64,000 bases of DNA, from the NCBI GenBank assembly GCA_048158365.1, contig JBLLNL010000007.1. The stretch is one strand, 5' to 3'. Below are positions 1 to 8,525 of this stretch, piece by piece. Every line of letters starts with the position of its first letter. Positions within the stretch are counted from its first letter, which is position 1. The notes beneath the pieces are model-generated. The model worked only from the letters and a program-made list of their open reading frames with translations. It did no database searches and had not been told where the DNA came from. Made by a program: the position numbers and the translations under genes. This stretch comes from Azoarcus_F sp048158365. GTDB taxonomy: Bacteria; Pseudomonadota; Gammaproteobacteria; Burkholderiales; Rhodocyclaceae.

Positions 1-2
1 AT

Positions 3-512
3 GCGGAGTTCCGCTTCGCCGACGGGGCCGTCAAGGGTGTGAATGTGGCGCAGTACATGCGCGAGGCGGCGGCCCGCTTGCGTGGCCAGCCGGTGCCGGC
101 CGAGTCGGGCCCGAGCCAGACCGACTTCACCGACATGGTCGGCACGGTGCAGATCGCCAACGGCGTCGCGCGCAACCAGGACTTGCTGGTCCGCTCGCCG
201 CTGCTGCGCGTGGCCGGTGAAGGCAGCGTCGATCTGGGCAATCGACAGATCGATTACCGCATCCAGGCCAGCGTCGTCGGCACGCTTGCCGGTCAGGGCG
301 GCGCGGATCTCGAGGCCTTGCGCGGTGTGACCGTTCCGATTCGCGTCACCGGCAGCTTCGACAGTCCGCAGTATCGACTGGACGTGGAGCGCCTGCTGGC
401 CGAAGGCGCGAAGCAGCAGGCGCGCGATCGGATCGAGCAGCAGATACAGGACAGGGTGCCCGAGAACCTGCAGGAGAACCTGCGCCGCGGCCTGAGAGGG
501 CTGATCAGGTAG
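3..512 (+). CDS. AsmA-family protein, C-terminal fragment (truncated by window edge)
   Basis: The reading frame is open from base 3, so the 169 visible residues are the C-terminal part of a longer protein whose start lies outside the window. The strands DFTDMVGTVQIANG, LRVAGEGSVDLG and VPIRVTGSFDSPQYRLD are typical of the C-terminal repeat region of AsmA-like proteins. These inner-membrane-anchored periplasmic proteins are linked to outer-membrane and phospholipid homeostasis. The fragment ends in a basic helix (RDRIEQQIQDRV to RRGLRGLIR). It is convergent with the next gene. The family call is fairly safe; the subfamily cannot be decided from this piece. Confidence 0.8.
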   Translation, partial: AEFRFADGAVKGVNVAQYMREAAARLRGQPVPAESGPSQTDFTDMVGTVQIANGVARNQDLLVRSPLLRVAGEGSVDLGNRQIDYRIQASVVGTLAGQGGADLEALRGVTVPIRVTGSFDSPQYRLDVERLLAEGAKQQARDRIEQQIQDRVPENLQENLRRGLRGLIR

Positions 513-601
513 GCGGGCGCAGCCCCGATATGTTCGCGATTATCGGGCGCTCGGATCCGGCTCGCGCGCCGGCGTGGGCGGCCGGGCCGGCCGCCGAGTG
601 T

Positions 602-1855
602 TCAGGCCTCGACTTCCGGCAGCGCGACCTTGCCGTCCCGGCTGAACTGGTAGTCCTTGAACACGTGCTCGGCCGACAGCAACTGATAGTCGCCGTTGTC
701 CTTGCGGTGCGTGGTGTCCTTCAGACGGTAGGTGTAGTGACCGCAGGTCCAGCAGTCGAAGTTGCGCATGTGGGTGCATAGACAGGTCTTGTCCATGACC
801 CTGATCCGCTTCTCTTCCGGGTGCAGCGCCACCTCGTGGTTGTAGGCGTTGATGTAGGCGCAGTTTCCGTTGGCGTCGAGCAGATAACCATAGGCCTCGC
901 AGTTCGGGCGGATGCCTGCGCCGATCGCCGGGCTGCTGGTGAGCATTCGCATCGGATAGCCGGTCGGCGATATGGTGTTGACCTCGATCTCGTCCTCGCT
1001 GGCCTTGAAGTAGTGCTGCTGCACGTCTTCCGGCAGACCGCACTCATGGGCGACCGTGAACCGGGTCGCGACCTGCACCGCCGCGGCGCCGTTCTGAATG
1101 TGATTGACCGCATCGGTGCCGGTGAACACGCCGCCGGCCGCGATCAGCGGAATGTCGAGCTCCTGGGTCTTCATCCAGTCGCGAATCTCGGCGACGATGG
1201 TGGCCAGATCGTATTGCGCCCAGTCCATGCCGAATCCGAGGTGGCCGCCGGCGAGCGGACCTTCGACCACGACATAGTCGGGCAGGCGGCCGGTGCGGGA
1301 GGACTTCTTCAAAAAGAGCTGCAGCGCCCGCAGCGACGACACGATGATGCCGAGCTTGGCATCATGAAAGCGCGGGTGATCCTCGATCAGCGCGAACGAA
1401 CCGAGGTGCAGACCCGCCGCTAGCGTGATGCCGTCGATGCCGGCGTCCAGGGCCGAGCGAAGACGAACCCGGAGCGTGTCCTTGGGCCCGTTCATCGTCA
1501 GCTTCTCCATGCAGTTGATGAAGATCAGCCCGTCGCCCTGCTTGCGTTCCATCGTACGCCGCACGTGCGTTTCGGTGGCTTCGGCCAGCAGTGCGAGATC
1601 GAACTGCACTTCCGACTTGTCGGTGTTCGCGACGTTGTACTTGTAAAGCTTGAGTTTGTTGCGCACATACTTGGTGTCGTAGCGGCGGTCGCTGATCGTA
1701 GGGGCCATCGCGTCCGAGATGTGGCCGATACCGCCGAGGCGGGCCGCGACCAGCGACAGGTCGGCCGTCGAGATATCCACGCCCATGCCGCCGATGATGA
1801 TCGGGACGTACTCACGGTTTCCGAGTTTCAGACGGAAGTCATCGACGCATTTCAT
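602..1855 (-). CDS. Nitronate monooxygenase-like FMN enzyme with a C-terminal cysteine cluster
   Basis: The 417-residue protein has the TIM-barrel layout of the 2-nitropropane dioxygenase/nitronate monooxygenase family: an N-terminal IIIGGMGVDIS, the AGGH segment with the family's conserved His near residue 205, and the FMN-phosphate region IPLIAAGGVFTGTDA near 236-249. I start at the ATG at 1855 because homology begins at KCVDDFRLKLG; a longer frame runs upstream to 1945 but adds unfamiliar sequence. Residues after about 300 form an extension carrying CxC (358, 360) and CxxC (368, 371), which could bind a metal or form disulfides. The substrate is unknown: nitronates, or an enoyl/fatty-acid-type reaction as in related reductases. 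It stands alone, downstream of the cys operon terminator. Confidence 0.8.
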   Translation of the reverse strand: MKCVDDFRLKLGNREYVPIIIGGMGVDISTADLSLVAARLGGIGHISDAMAPTISDRRYDTKYVRNKLKLYKYNVANTDKSEVQFDLALLAEATETHVRRTMERKQGDGLIFINCMEKLTMNGPKDTLRVRLRSALDAGIDGITLAAGLHLGSFALIEDHPRFHDAKLGIIVSSLRALQLFLKKSSRTGRLPDYVVVEGPLAGGHLGFGMDWAQYDLATIVAEIRDWMKTQELDIPLIAAGGVFTGTDAVNHIQNGAAAVQVATRFTVAHECGLPEDVQQHYFKASEDEIEVNTISPTGYPMRMLTSSPAIGAGIRPNCEAYGYLLDANGNCAYINAYNHEVALHPEEKRIRVMDKTCLCTHMRNFDCWTCGHYTYRLKDTTHRKDNGDYQLLSAEHVFKDYQFSRDGKVALPEVEA

Positions 1856-2047
1856 AACTTGTCTTGTCCAGTTGGCTGCGTTGTCTCGTCGCAGTGGTCG
1901 GCAGAAGCGCCGCGGGGAGGGGCCGGAAGAAGGTCCGACACGCAACGGAATTCAACCACACCCGCCCGATAAATAAAACCGCGCCACGGGTGCGGAGATG
2001 CTCGCCGACACGACTCGATCAAACCCGACCTTTTAACACGAAAACAA

Positions 2048-2070
2048 AGGGGGAGCATCATGCTCCCCCT
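2048..2070 (-). terminator. Rho-independent terminator of the cys operon
   Basis: A 10-bp perfect stem (AGGGGGAGCA / TGCTCCCCCT) with a TCA loop lies just after the cysN stop codon. On the minus strand it is followed by a T-rich tract (complement of ACGAAAACAAA), as expected for intrinsic termination of the leftward transcript. Confidence 0.85.
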
Positions 2071-2096
2071 GCGACTTCGTCGTTTATTGACTCAGG

Positions 2097-3377
2097 TCAG
2101 CGAATCATGCCGGCGCCGACCGTGTTGTTGGTGCTCTCGTCGACCAGGATGAACGCCCCGGTCGCGCGGTTGGCCAGATACGGGTCGGCAAAGACCGGTT
2201 GCGCAAGCCTGATCGTGAGTTGCGCGATGTCGTTCGTGTCGAGCGAGCCGGCTTGCTCATGGTCGAGCGTGTTCAGGTTCAGCCGGAAGTCGATTTTCGC
2301 CACCTTGGCCTTGACTTCGCGGCTGGTGTGGCGCAGGAGATAGGTGCGCGCCAGCGACAGCGGCTGTTCCGACAGCCAGCACAAGGTCGCGGTCAGCTCC
2401 TTGCGGATAGCGGGCTGTTCGTCGCGCTTGACGATCATGTCGCCGCGCGAAACATCGATTTCGTCGGCCAGCAGCAGCGCCACCGACTGTTCATGGATCG
2501 CGCGCGGCTGCGCCAGACCGCCGATCTCGATGCGTCTGATGGTGCTGTTGCGCCCGGACGGCAGCACCGTGACCGCGTCACCGACCGCGATCTCGCCGGA
2601 CTCTACCTGCCCCATGAAGCCGCGGTAGTCGTGCAGCTCGGGGTTGGCCGAATCCCGCGGACGGCAAACATACTGAACCGGGAAGCGGAAGTCTTCGGCC
2701 TGTTCGGTGTGCGCGGCCGGCGTGGTCTCGAGGACTTCGAGCAGCGTCGGGCCGGTATACCAGTCGAGCCGGTCGCCCCGATCGACGATCATGTCGCCGT
2801 TCAGTGCGGACATCGGGATGAAGCGCACATCCGGGATGCCGAGCTTGCGCGCGAATGCGCGATAGTCGGCGCAGATGCGCTCGAAGGTCGCCTGGTCGTG
2901 GTCGACCAGATCCATCTTGTTGACCGCGACCACCAGATGCGGAATGCCGACCAGATGGGCCAGGTAGGAGTGGCGCCGGGTCTGCGTCTGCACGCCGCGG
3001 CGTGCATCGACCAGTATGATCGCGAGGTTGGCGGTGGAGGCGGCGGTGACCATGTTGCGGGTGTACTGCTCGTGGCCGGGCGCGTCGGCGATGATGTACT
3101 TGCGCGTGCCGGTCGAGAAATAGCGGTAGGCCACGTCGATGGTGATGCCCTGCTCGCGCTCGGCTTGCAGACCGTCGGTCAGCAGCGACAGGTCCACCGC
3201 AGTCAGGCCGCGCTTCTTCGACGTGGTCTCGATCGCGCTGAGCGTGTCGGCCAGGATGGTCTTGCTGTCGAACAGCAGGCGGCCGATCAGCGTGCTCTTG
3301 CCGTCGTCGACGCTGCCGCAGGTCAGGAAGCGCAGCAGGCCGTTGTCGATGCCGGGAAGGTTTTCGGGTGCGGACAT
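2097..3377 (-). CDS. cysN: Sulfate adenylyltransferase subunit 1 (GTPase)
   Basis: This 426-residue GTPase drives ATP sulfurylase (CysDN), which makes adenosine 5'-phosphosulfate from sulfate and ATP in the cytoplasm. Visible GTPase motifs are the P-loop GSVDDGKST near residue 20, the G3 segment DAPGHEQYTRNM and the G4 motif NKMD. EF-Tu-like beta-barrel domains follow. The ATG at 3377 (MSAPENLPG) sits 20 bases after the cysD stop with AGGA upstream; the frame itself runs further upstream through cysD and is not coding there. There is no C-terminal APS kinase domain (CysC), in line with the APS-type reductase in the same operon. It is the last gene of the operon. Confidence 0.97.
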   Translation of the reverse strand: MSAPENLPGIDNGLLRFLTCGSVDDGKSTLIGRLLFDSKTILADTLSAIETTSKKRGLTAVDLSLLTDGLQAEREQGITIDVAYRYFSTGTRKYIIADAPGHEQYTRNMVTAASTANLAIILVDARRGVQTQTRRHSYLAHLVGIPHLVVAVNKMDLVDHDQATFERICADYRAFARKLGIPDVRFIPMSALNGDMIVDRGDRLDWYTGPTLLEVLETTPAAHTEQAEDFRFPVQYVCRPRDSANPELHDYRGFMGQVESGEIAVGDAVTVLPSGRNSTIRRIEIGGLAQPRAIHEQSVALLLADEIDVSRGDMIVKRDEQPAIRKELTATLCWLSEQPLSLARTYLLRHTSREVKAKVAKIDFRLNLNTLDHEQAGSLDTNDIAQLTIRLAQPVFADPYLANRATGAFILVDESTNNTVGAGMIR

Positions 3378-3397
3378 GATGATGGTTCCTGTGATGT

Positions 3398-4312
3398 TCA
3401 GAAGTAGCCTTCCTTCTTGCGCTGCTCCATCGACGCTTCCGAGGTCTGGTCGTCCATGCGGGTCGCACCGCGTTCGGTGATCGTCGTGGTCGCAGTCTCG
3501 AGCAGGATCTTGTCCACCGAATCGGCGTCGGACTCGACCGGGGCGGTGCAGGTGATGTCGCCGACGGTGCGGAAGCGCACCTGCACGTTCTCGACGATGT
3601 CCCCGTCCTTCGCCGGGGTCAGCTCGGTGACCGGCTGGAGCAGCCCGCCCTTGCGCACCACTGGCCGGACATGCGCGAAGTAGATGCTCGGCAGCTCCAG
3701 TTGCTCGCGCCGGATGTACTGCCACACGTCGAGCTCGGTCCAGTTGCTGATCGGGAAGGCGCGGATGTTCTCGCCCTTGTGGGTGCGCGCATTGAACAGG
3801 TTCCACAGTTCCGGACGCTGGTTCTTCGGGTCCCACTGGCCGAACTCGTCCCGGAAACTCATGATGCGTTCCTTGGCCCGCGCCTTCTCCTCGTCACGCC
3901 GGGCGCCGCCGATGCAGGCATCGAAGCCGAACTCCTCGATCGCCTCGAGCAGCGTGACCGACTGATGCTTGTTGCGAGACTCGCCCGGGTGCTTGAGCTG
4001 GACCGTGCCGCGCGCCATCGAATCCTCGACCGAGCGCACGATCAGGCGCTCGCCCAGCTCGGCGGCACGTTTGTCGCGGAACGCGATGACCTCGGCGTAA
4101 TTGTGGCCGGTGTCGATGTGCATCAGCGGAAACGGGAAGCGCCCGGGACGGAAGGCCTTCTCGGCCAGACGCAGCAGGCAGATCGAGTCCTTGCCGCCCG
4201 AGAACAGCAGCACCGGATTGGCACACTGACCCGCGACTTCGCGCAGGATGTGGATCGCCTCGGCTTCGAGCCAGTCGAGATGGCTGAGGGTTTGTCTGGT
4301 CAGCGTGGACAT
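3398..4312 (-). CDS. cysD: Sulfate adenylyltransferase subunit 2
   Basis: The 304-residue protein is the catalytic subunit of ATP sulfurylase. The PP-loop LLFSGGKDSICLL near residue 34 binds ATP, and GGARRDEEKARAKERIMSF and the C-terminal region match CysD throughout. It works as a complex with CysN, encoded next. Its start lies 2 bases after the stop of a 39-codon micro-ORF, so translation is probably coupled along the row. Length and sequence are normal for the family. Confidence 0.97.
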   Translation of the reverse strand: MSTLTRQTLSHLDWLEAEAIHILREVAGQCANPVLLFSGGKDSICLLRLAEKAFRPGRFPFPLMHIDTGHNYAEVIAFRDKRAAELGERLIVRSVEDSMARGTVQLKHPGESRNKHQSVTLLEAIEEFGFDACIGGARRDEEKARAKERIMSFRDEFGQWDPKNQRPELWNLFNARTHKGENIRAFPISNWTELDVWQYIRREQLELPSIYFAHVRPVVRKGGLLQPVTELTPAKDGDIVENVQVRFRTVGDITCTAPVESDADSVDKILLETATTTITERGATRMDDQTSEASMEQRKKEGYF

Positions 4313-4314
4313 GC

Positions 4315-4434
4315 TTATCTCGCGTTGCGTGAAGGGTATGATCTGAGTGCGCGCGCGGCGGCGCGCAGGCCGGCGCGAAGCGCATCGAGCTGGCGACGCA
4401 GCGTCATGCGAAAGCTTCCATCCGGGCCGTTCAT
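4315..4434 (-). CDS. Possible 39-residue basic micro-protein between cysH and cysD
   Basis: An in-frame ORF of 39 codons begins with an ATG that overlaps the cysH stop as ATGA (bases 4431-4434) and ends 2 bases before cysD. The product (MNGPDGSFRMTLRRQLDALR, then an Ala/Arg-rich helix) is strongly basic and predicted helical. I recognise no family. The exact packing (4-base overlap upstream, 2-base gap downstream) is what a translated operon gene would show. A GC-rich chance ORF acting only as a ribosome bridge is also possible. No independent ribosome site is evident. Confidence 0.4.
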   Translation of the reverse strand: MNGPDGSFRMTLRRQLDALRAGLRAAARALRSYPSRNAR

Positions 4435-5165
4435 GACGCGCTCCGGATCACATGCAGGCCGCATTCCTTGGACGCCGGATCCTCCCACCACCAGCGGCCG
4501 GCGCGCACATCCTCGCCGATCGCAACCGGTCGGGTGCAGGGCGCGCAACCTATGCTCGGGTAGAAGCGGTCGTGCAGCTTGTTGTAGGGCACGTCGAACA
4601 AGCGGATGTAGGCCCAGACGTCCTTCTCGCTCCACGCGGACAGCGGATTGAACTTCTCCAGGCCGTTGGCTTCGTCGAAGGCGCGCACCGGCAGGTCGGT
4701 TCGCGTGGCCGACTGCTGCGCACGCAAACCGGTCACCCAGGCGCGCTTGCCGGCCAGCGCGCGCTGCAGCGGCTCGACCTTGCGCGCATGGCAGCACGCC
4801 TTGCGCAGCTCGACCGAATCGTAGAAGCCGTTGATGCCGTGGTCGCGCGTGAAGCGCTCGACGCTGTCGTGATTCGGGTAGTAGAGCTTAAGCTTCAGGC
4901 CGTAGTGCCGCTGCACATCGGCCATCAGTGCATAGGTCTCCGGCGGCAGGCGCCCGGTGTCGAGCGAGAAGATCTCGATCGGGAGCAAATTCTTGAGGAT
5001 CAGATCGGTCAGGACCATGTCCTCGGCGCCCAGGCTGTTGGCCAGGGCCGCCGGCTGGAAATCGCGCGCGATGTCGGCCAGCAGCGCCTCGGCGGCGGCC
5101 ACCTTGCGGTCGAGTTCGATGCGCAGGGCCTTGTCGGCCAGATCGGGATTCATGTTCGGGTGCAT
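4431..5165 (-). CDS. cysH: Assimilatory adenylyl-sulfate (APS) reductase
   Basis: The 244-residue enzyme reduces APS to sulfite with thioredoxin or glutaredoxin as donor. It carries the two cysteine pairs that mark the [4Fe-4S] APS reductases, CC at 124-125 and CxxC at 207-210, and the catalytic ECGLH near the C terminus (Cys235). PAPS reductases of the E. coli type lack the cluster pairs, so APS is the likely substrate; the lack of a cysC here agrees. The ATG at 5165 is preferred: it has GGAG about 6 bases upstream and clears the preceding gene, whereas the open frame extends to 5264 inside DUF934. Confidence 0.95.
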   Translation of the reverse strand: MHPNMNPDLADKALRIELDRKVAAAEALLADIARDFQPAALANSLGAEDMVLTDLILKNLLPIEIFSLDTGRLPPETYALMADVQRHYGLKLKLYYPNHDSVERFTRDHGINGFYDSVELRKACCHARKVEPLQRALAGKRAWVTGLRAQQSATRTDLPVRAFDEANGLEKFNPLSAWSEKDVWAYIRLFDVPYNKLHDRFYPSIGCAPCTRPVAIGEDVRAGRWWWEDPASKECGLHVIRSAS

Positions 5166-5187
5166 GCCGTGCTCCGCTCGTTCAGGT

Positions 5188-5712
5188 TCAGGCCGCGCGG
5201 CGAACGCGCCGGAACAGCGGTGCGACCAGAGTGACCGAGGCCTGGTAGGGTTCGGTGAAGTCATTCAGGCTGGCGAGCGCGGCCTGCAGCTGGCTGGTCG
5301 AGTAGTGTCCGGCGGCCGGTTGCAGTGCGTCGAAGCCGCAGCGCGTCAGATAATTGAACTGATCCCGCAGCACCACGCCGATTGCGCGCAGTTCCCCGCG
5401 GTAGCCGTGGCGGCTGCGCAGCAGCGTCGCGCTCGAGTAACCGCGACCGTCCGCGAACTTCGGGAAGTGAATCGCGACGACGCCCAGACGATCCAGGTCC
5501 GGCGCGATCGTCGCCGGATCGTCGCTGCCGTCCAGCCACACGCCGATTTCGTCGCGTGCGGCGAGTTCGTCCCGGCGTTCGGACCATACCGCCAGCGGGA
5601 CGATCAGCCTGCCCGCAGGCAGGCTGATCGTCGCGGCGGTCTGTCCCTCCGCGACGAAGACGATTTGCCAGTCGTCGTCGACGATCCGGCCATTCTTGAT
5701 GAGCTCAGGCAT
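5188..5712 (-). CDS. DUF934 protein of the sulfite reduction operon
   Basis: The 174-residue protein belongs to DUF934, a family almost always encoded directly after a ferredoxin-type sulfite reductase gene. Typical segments are PELIKNGRIVDDDW at the start and FADGRGYSSATLLR in the middle. Its biochemical role is not established; context suggests a helper of sulfite reduction or electron supply. The ATG at 5712 overlaps the cysI stop by 8 bases. The C terminus is hydrophobic (YQASVTLVAPLF) and ends RRVRRAA. Confidence 0.9.
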   Translation of the reverse strand: MPELIKNGRIVDDDWQIVFVAEGQTAATISLPAGRLIVPLAVWSERRDELAARDEIGVWLDGSDDPATIAPDLDRLGVVAIHFPKFADGRGYSSATLLRSRHGYRGELRAIGVVLRDQFNYLTRCGFDALQPAAGHYSTSQLQAALASLNDFTEPYQASVTLVAPLFRRVRRAA

Positions 5713-7387
5713 TGGCGACCCTTCTTTGCGGTTGGCGGTCGGCATACACCCCTTGCTTGAAGGGCTCGATGCCGGTGCGACGCACGGTGTCGATGAAGCG
5801 CTCGTCCGCATGGCGGAGCGCGAGATAGGTGCGGATCAGCTGTTCGACCACGTCCGGCATCTCGGCGGCAGAGAACGACGGGCCGATGACCTTGCCGAGC
5901 GCGGTGTCGTTGCCCTGGGCGCCGCCGATCGAAACCTGGTACCACTCCTGGCCGTTCTTGTCGACGCCGAGGATGCCGACATGGCCGACATGGTGGTGGC
6001 CGCAGGCGTTCATGCAGCCGGAGATGTTGATCTCGATCTCGCCGATGTCGTGCAGGTAGTCGAGGTCGTCGAAGCGCGCCTGGATCGCGTTCGCAATCGG
6101 GATGGACTTGGCGTTGGCCAGATTGCAGAAGTCACCCCCCGGGCACGCGATGATGTCGGTCACGAGCCCGATGTTCGGGGTCGCGAGGCCCGCGTCGCGC
6201 GCCTTCTGCCACAGCGCGAACAGGTCCGCCTGGCGGACGTCGGCCAGCACCAGGTTCTGCTCGTGTGTGACGCGCAGCTCGCCGAGGCTGTATTCATCGG
6301 CCCAGTCCGCGACATGGTCCATCTGCTCGGCCGTGGTGTCGCCCGGTGCAACCAGCTTGTGCTTGGTCGACAGCGTCACGATCGCGTAACCCGGTCGCTT
6401 GTGGGCGCGCACGTTGCGCCCGACCCACGCCGCGAACGCCTTGTTCTCGGCCAGCTGCTTGCGGTGGCCGACGTCGTCGCTCGCAAGCGACGCGTAGTCG
6501 GGATCGACGAAGTGCGCGGACACCCGCTCGACCTCGGCCTCGGTCAGCGTGGACGGTCCGTTCTTCAGATGGACCCACTCGGACTCGACCTGCTCGCGAA
6601 AGGCGGCGATACCCAGCGACTTGACCAGGATCTTGATCCTGGCCTTGTACATGTTGTCGCGCCGGCCGAAGCGGTTGTAGACGCGCAGGATCGCCTCGCA
6701 GTAGGTCAGGATGTGCTGCCACGGTACGAACTCCGCGATCTGCTCGCCGACGATCGGTGTGCGCCCGAGCCCGCCACCGACCAGCACCCGAAAGCCGATG
6801 TGACCGTCTGCATCGCGCTTCAGATCCAGGCCGATGTCGTGCGCCTGGATGACGGCCCTGTCCTGTTCCGCGCCATTGACCGCGATCTTGAACTTGCGCG
6901 GCAGGTATGCGAATTCGGGGTGGAAGGTGCTCCACTGGCGCACGATCTCGCACCATGGACGCGGGTCGATCAGTTCGTCCCCGGCCACACCTGCGAGCGG
7001 GTCGGATGTGATGTTGCGGATGCAGTTGCCCGAGGTCTGGATGGCGTGCATCTCGACCGTGGCCAGTTCGGCGAGGATCTCCGGTACCTGCTCGAGGGCC
7101 GGCCAGTTGAACTGCACGTTCTGACGGGTCGTGAAGTGCGCGTAGCCCCGGTCGTAGGTGCGGGCGATGGCGGCGAGCTTGCGCAGCTGGCGACTGGACA
7201 GCAGGCCGTATGGGATCGCGACCCGCAGCATCGGCGCATGACGCTGGATGTACAGCCCGTTTTGCAGTCGCAGCGGACGGAACTCGTCCTCCGACAGTTC
7301 GCCTGCGAGGTAGCGACGGGTCTGGTCCCGGAACTGCGCCACCCGCTGATCGACGAGCCGCTGGTCATATTCATCGTACTGGTACAT
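5705..7387 (-). CDS. cysI: Sulfite reductase hemoprotein (CysI/NirA-like)
   Basis: The 560-residue enzyme carries out the six-electron reduction of sulfite to sulfide. The siroheme/[4Fe-4S] cysteines are visible as CPGGDFC and, about 40 residues later, SGCMNACGHH. The two ferredoxin-like halves (FTTRQNVQFNW; RVTHEQNLVLADV) are present. I start at the ATG at 7387 because GGAGAG lies 4 bases upstream; an ATG at 7414 would add nine residues. No flavoprotein gene (cysJ) is adjacent, so electrons may come from ferredoxin or a distant reductase. It is the first gene of the cys operon and divergent from cysB. Confidence 0.93.
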   Translation of the reverse strand: MYQYDEYDQRLVDQRVAQFRDQTRRYLAGELSEDEFRPLRLQNGLYIQRHAPMLRVAIPYGLLSSRQLRKLAAIARTYDRGYAHFTTRQNVQFNWPALEQVPEILAELATVEMHAIQTSGNCIRNITSDPLAGVAGDELIDPRPWCEIVRQWSTFHPEFAYLPRKFKIAVNGAEQDRAVIQAHDIGLDLKRDADGHIGFRVLVGGGLGRTPIVGEQIAEFVPWQHILTYCEAILRVYNRFGRRDNMYKARIKILVKSLGIAAFREQVESEWVHLKNGPSTLTEAEVERVSAHFVDPDYASLASDDVGHRKQLAENKAFAAWVGRNVRAHKRPGYAIVTLSTKHKLVAPGDTTAEQMDHVADWADEYSLGELRVTHEQNLVLADVRQADLFALWQKARDAGLATPNIGLVTDIIACPGGDFCNLANAKSIPIANAIQARFDDLDYLHDIGEIEINISGCMNACGHHHVGHVGILGVDKNGQEWYQVSIGGAQGNDTALGKVIGPSFSAAEMPDVVEQLIRTYLALRHADERFIDTVRRTGIEPFKQGVYADRQPQRRVANA

Positions 7388-7442
7388 CGTGCTCTCCGTT
7401 GGCCGGTCGTGCATGCGTCGGCTTTTTTGTCATGGTCGAATG

Positions 7443-7510
7443 CTAAAGGGACTGTTTAGGGTTCGGAAGCTCGACTGGGTTAAACTCTAATAACATCAAG
7501 TTATATAAAG
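7443..7510. promoter_or_regulatory. Divergent cysI/cysB control region with LysR-type site
   Basis: The 177-base gap between cysI and cysB is AT-rich for this genome. It holds a perfect inverted repeat ATAAC-N5-GTTAT at 7490-7504, which fits the T-N11-A rule for LysR-family binding, followed directly by TATATAA. A second shorter repeat, CTAAA-N7-TTTAG, is at 7443-7459. CysB is the obvious candidate binder, activating the leftward cys operon and repressing itself. The exact promoter boxes are not clear, as is common for CysB-activated promoters. Confidence 0.65.
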
Positions 7511-7564
7511 CCGGATTTTGCATGCTGCGCATGGATCCGGGGGCGGTCACGCATCGGGGGGGAC

Positions 7565-8509
7565 ATGAATCTTCAGCAATTGCGCTATGTGCTCGAGGTG
7601 GCACGCAACAATCTGAACGTGTCGGAGGCGGCCGAGGCGTTGTTCACGTCACAGCCGGGCGTCTCCAAGCAGATCCGGCAGCTGGAGACGGAACTCGGGG
7701 TCGACGTCTTCGTGCGGCACGGCAAGCGTCTGGTCGGCGTGACCGAACCGGGGCGCCATGTGCTGCTGATCGCCGAACGCATGTTGCGCGACATCGACAG
7801 CCTCAAGCAGGTCGGCGACGAGTTCAGCAACGAAGCCGAAGGCAGCCTGTCCATCGCGACCACGCACACGCAGGCGCGATATGTGCTGCCGCGGGTCGTT
7901 CGAGACTTCCTGCAGCGCTACCCGCGGGTCAGCCTGTCGTTGCATCAGGGTAACCCGCGTCAGGTGTGCGAGATGACGCTCGCGGGCGAGGCCGACATCG
8001 CGATCGCCACCGAAGCGATCGACGAGTACGACGAACTTGTGATGCTGCCGTGTTACCAGTGGAATCGCTGCATCGTCGCGACGCCGCGCCATCCCATCCT
8101 GCAGGCCCAGCCGCTGACGCTGGAACAGATCGCGCGCTATCCGCTGATCACCTATGACGACGCATTCACCGGCCGCAGCCTGATCAACAAGGCCTTTCTC
8201 GGCCGGGGGCTGCGGCCCAAAGTTGTGTTGACCGCGATCGACTCGGACATCATCAAGACCTATGTCGCGATGGATCTGGGTATCGGGATCCTGGCGCGCA
8301 TGGCCTTCGATCCGGCCGAGGACAGGAAGCTCGGCATGGTCGATGCGGCCCATCTGTTCGAATCGAGCACGACCCGGATCGGCCTGCGGCGCAACGCCTA
8401 CCTGCGCGGCTACATCTTCAGCTTCATCGAGTTGTTCGCGCCGCACCTGACCCGCCACAGCGTCGAGACCGCGCTGGCCGGTCGCGGCGGCGACGATTAC
8501 CAGTTGTAG
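7565..8509 (+). CDS. cysB: LysR-family regulator of sulfur assimilation CysB
   Basis: The 314-residue protein has the CysB N-terminal helix-turn-helix (MNLQQLRYVLEVARNNLNVS to SQPGVSKQIRQLE) and the CysB effector domain with SIATTHTQARYVLP and GIGILARMAFDP. In known systems it senses N-acetylserine/O-acetylserine and thiosulfate or sulfide, and activates sulfate reduction genes. It is divergent from the cysI operon, which supports the assignment. The ATG at 7565 is preceded by a G-rich Shine-Dalgarno-like stretch. Confidence 0.95.
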   Translation: MNLQQLRYVLEVARNNLNVSEAAEALFTSQPGVSKQIRQLETELGVDVFVRHGKRLVGVTEPGRHVLLIAERMLRDIDSLKQVGDEFSNEAEGSLSIATTHTQARYVLPRVVRDFLQRYPRVSLSLHQGNPRQVCEMTLAGEADIAIATEAIDEYDELVMLPCYQWNRCIVATPRHPILQAQPLTLEQIARYPLITYDDAFTGRSLINKAFLGRGLRPKVVLTAIDSDIIKTYVAMDLGIGILARMAFDPAEDRKLGMVDAAHLFESSTTRIGLRRNAYLRGYIFSFIELFAPHLTRHSVETALAGRGGDDYQL

Positions 8510-8525
8510 GGTGCGGTGGCAGGTT

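Noticed and set aside
579..595. GC-only palindrome between the AsmA fragment and the nitronate monooxygenase gene
   Set aside because: It could be a terminator for the convergent pair, but has no T-run and lies in very GC-rich sequence where such repeats arise by chance.
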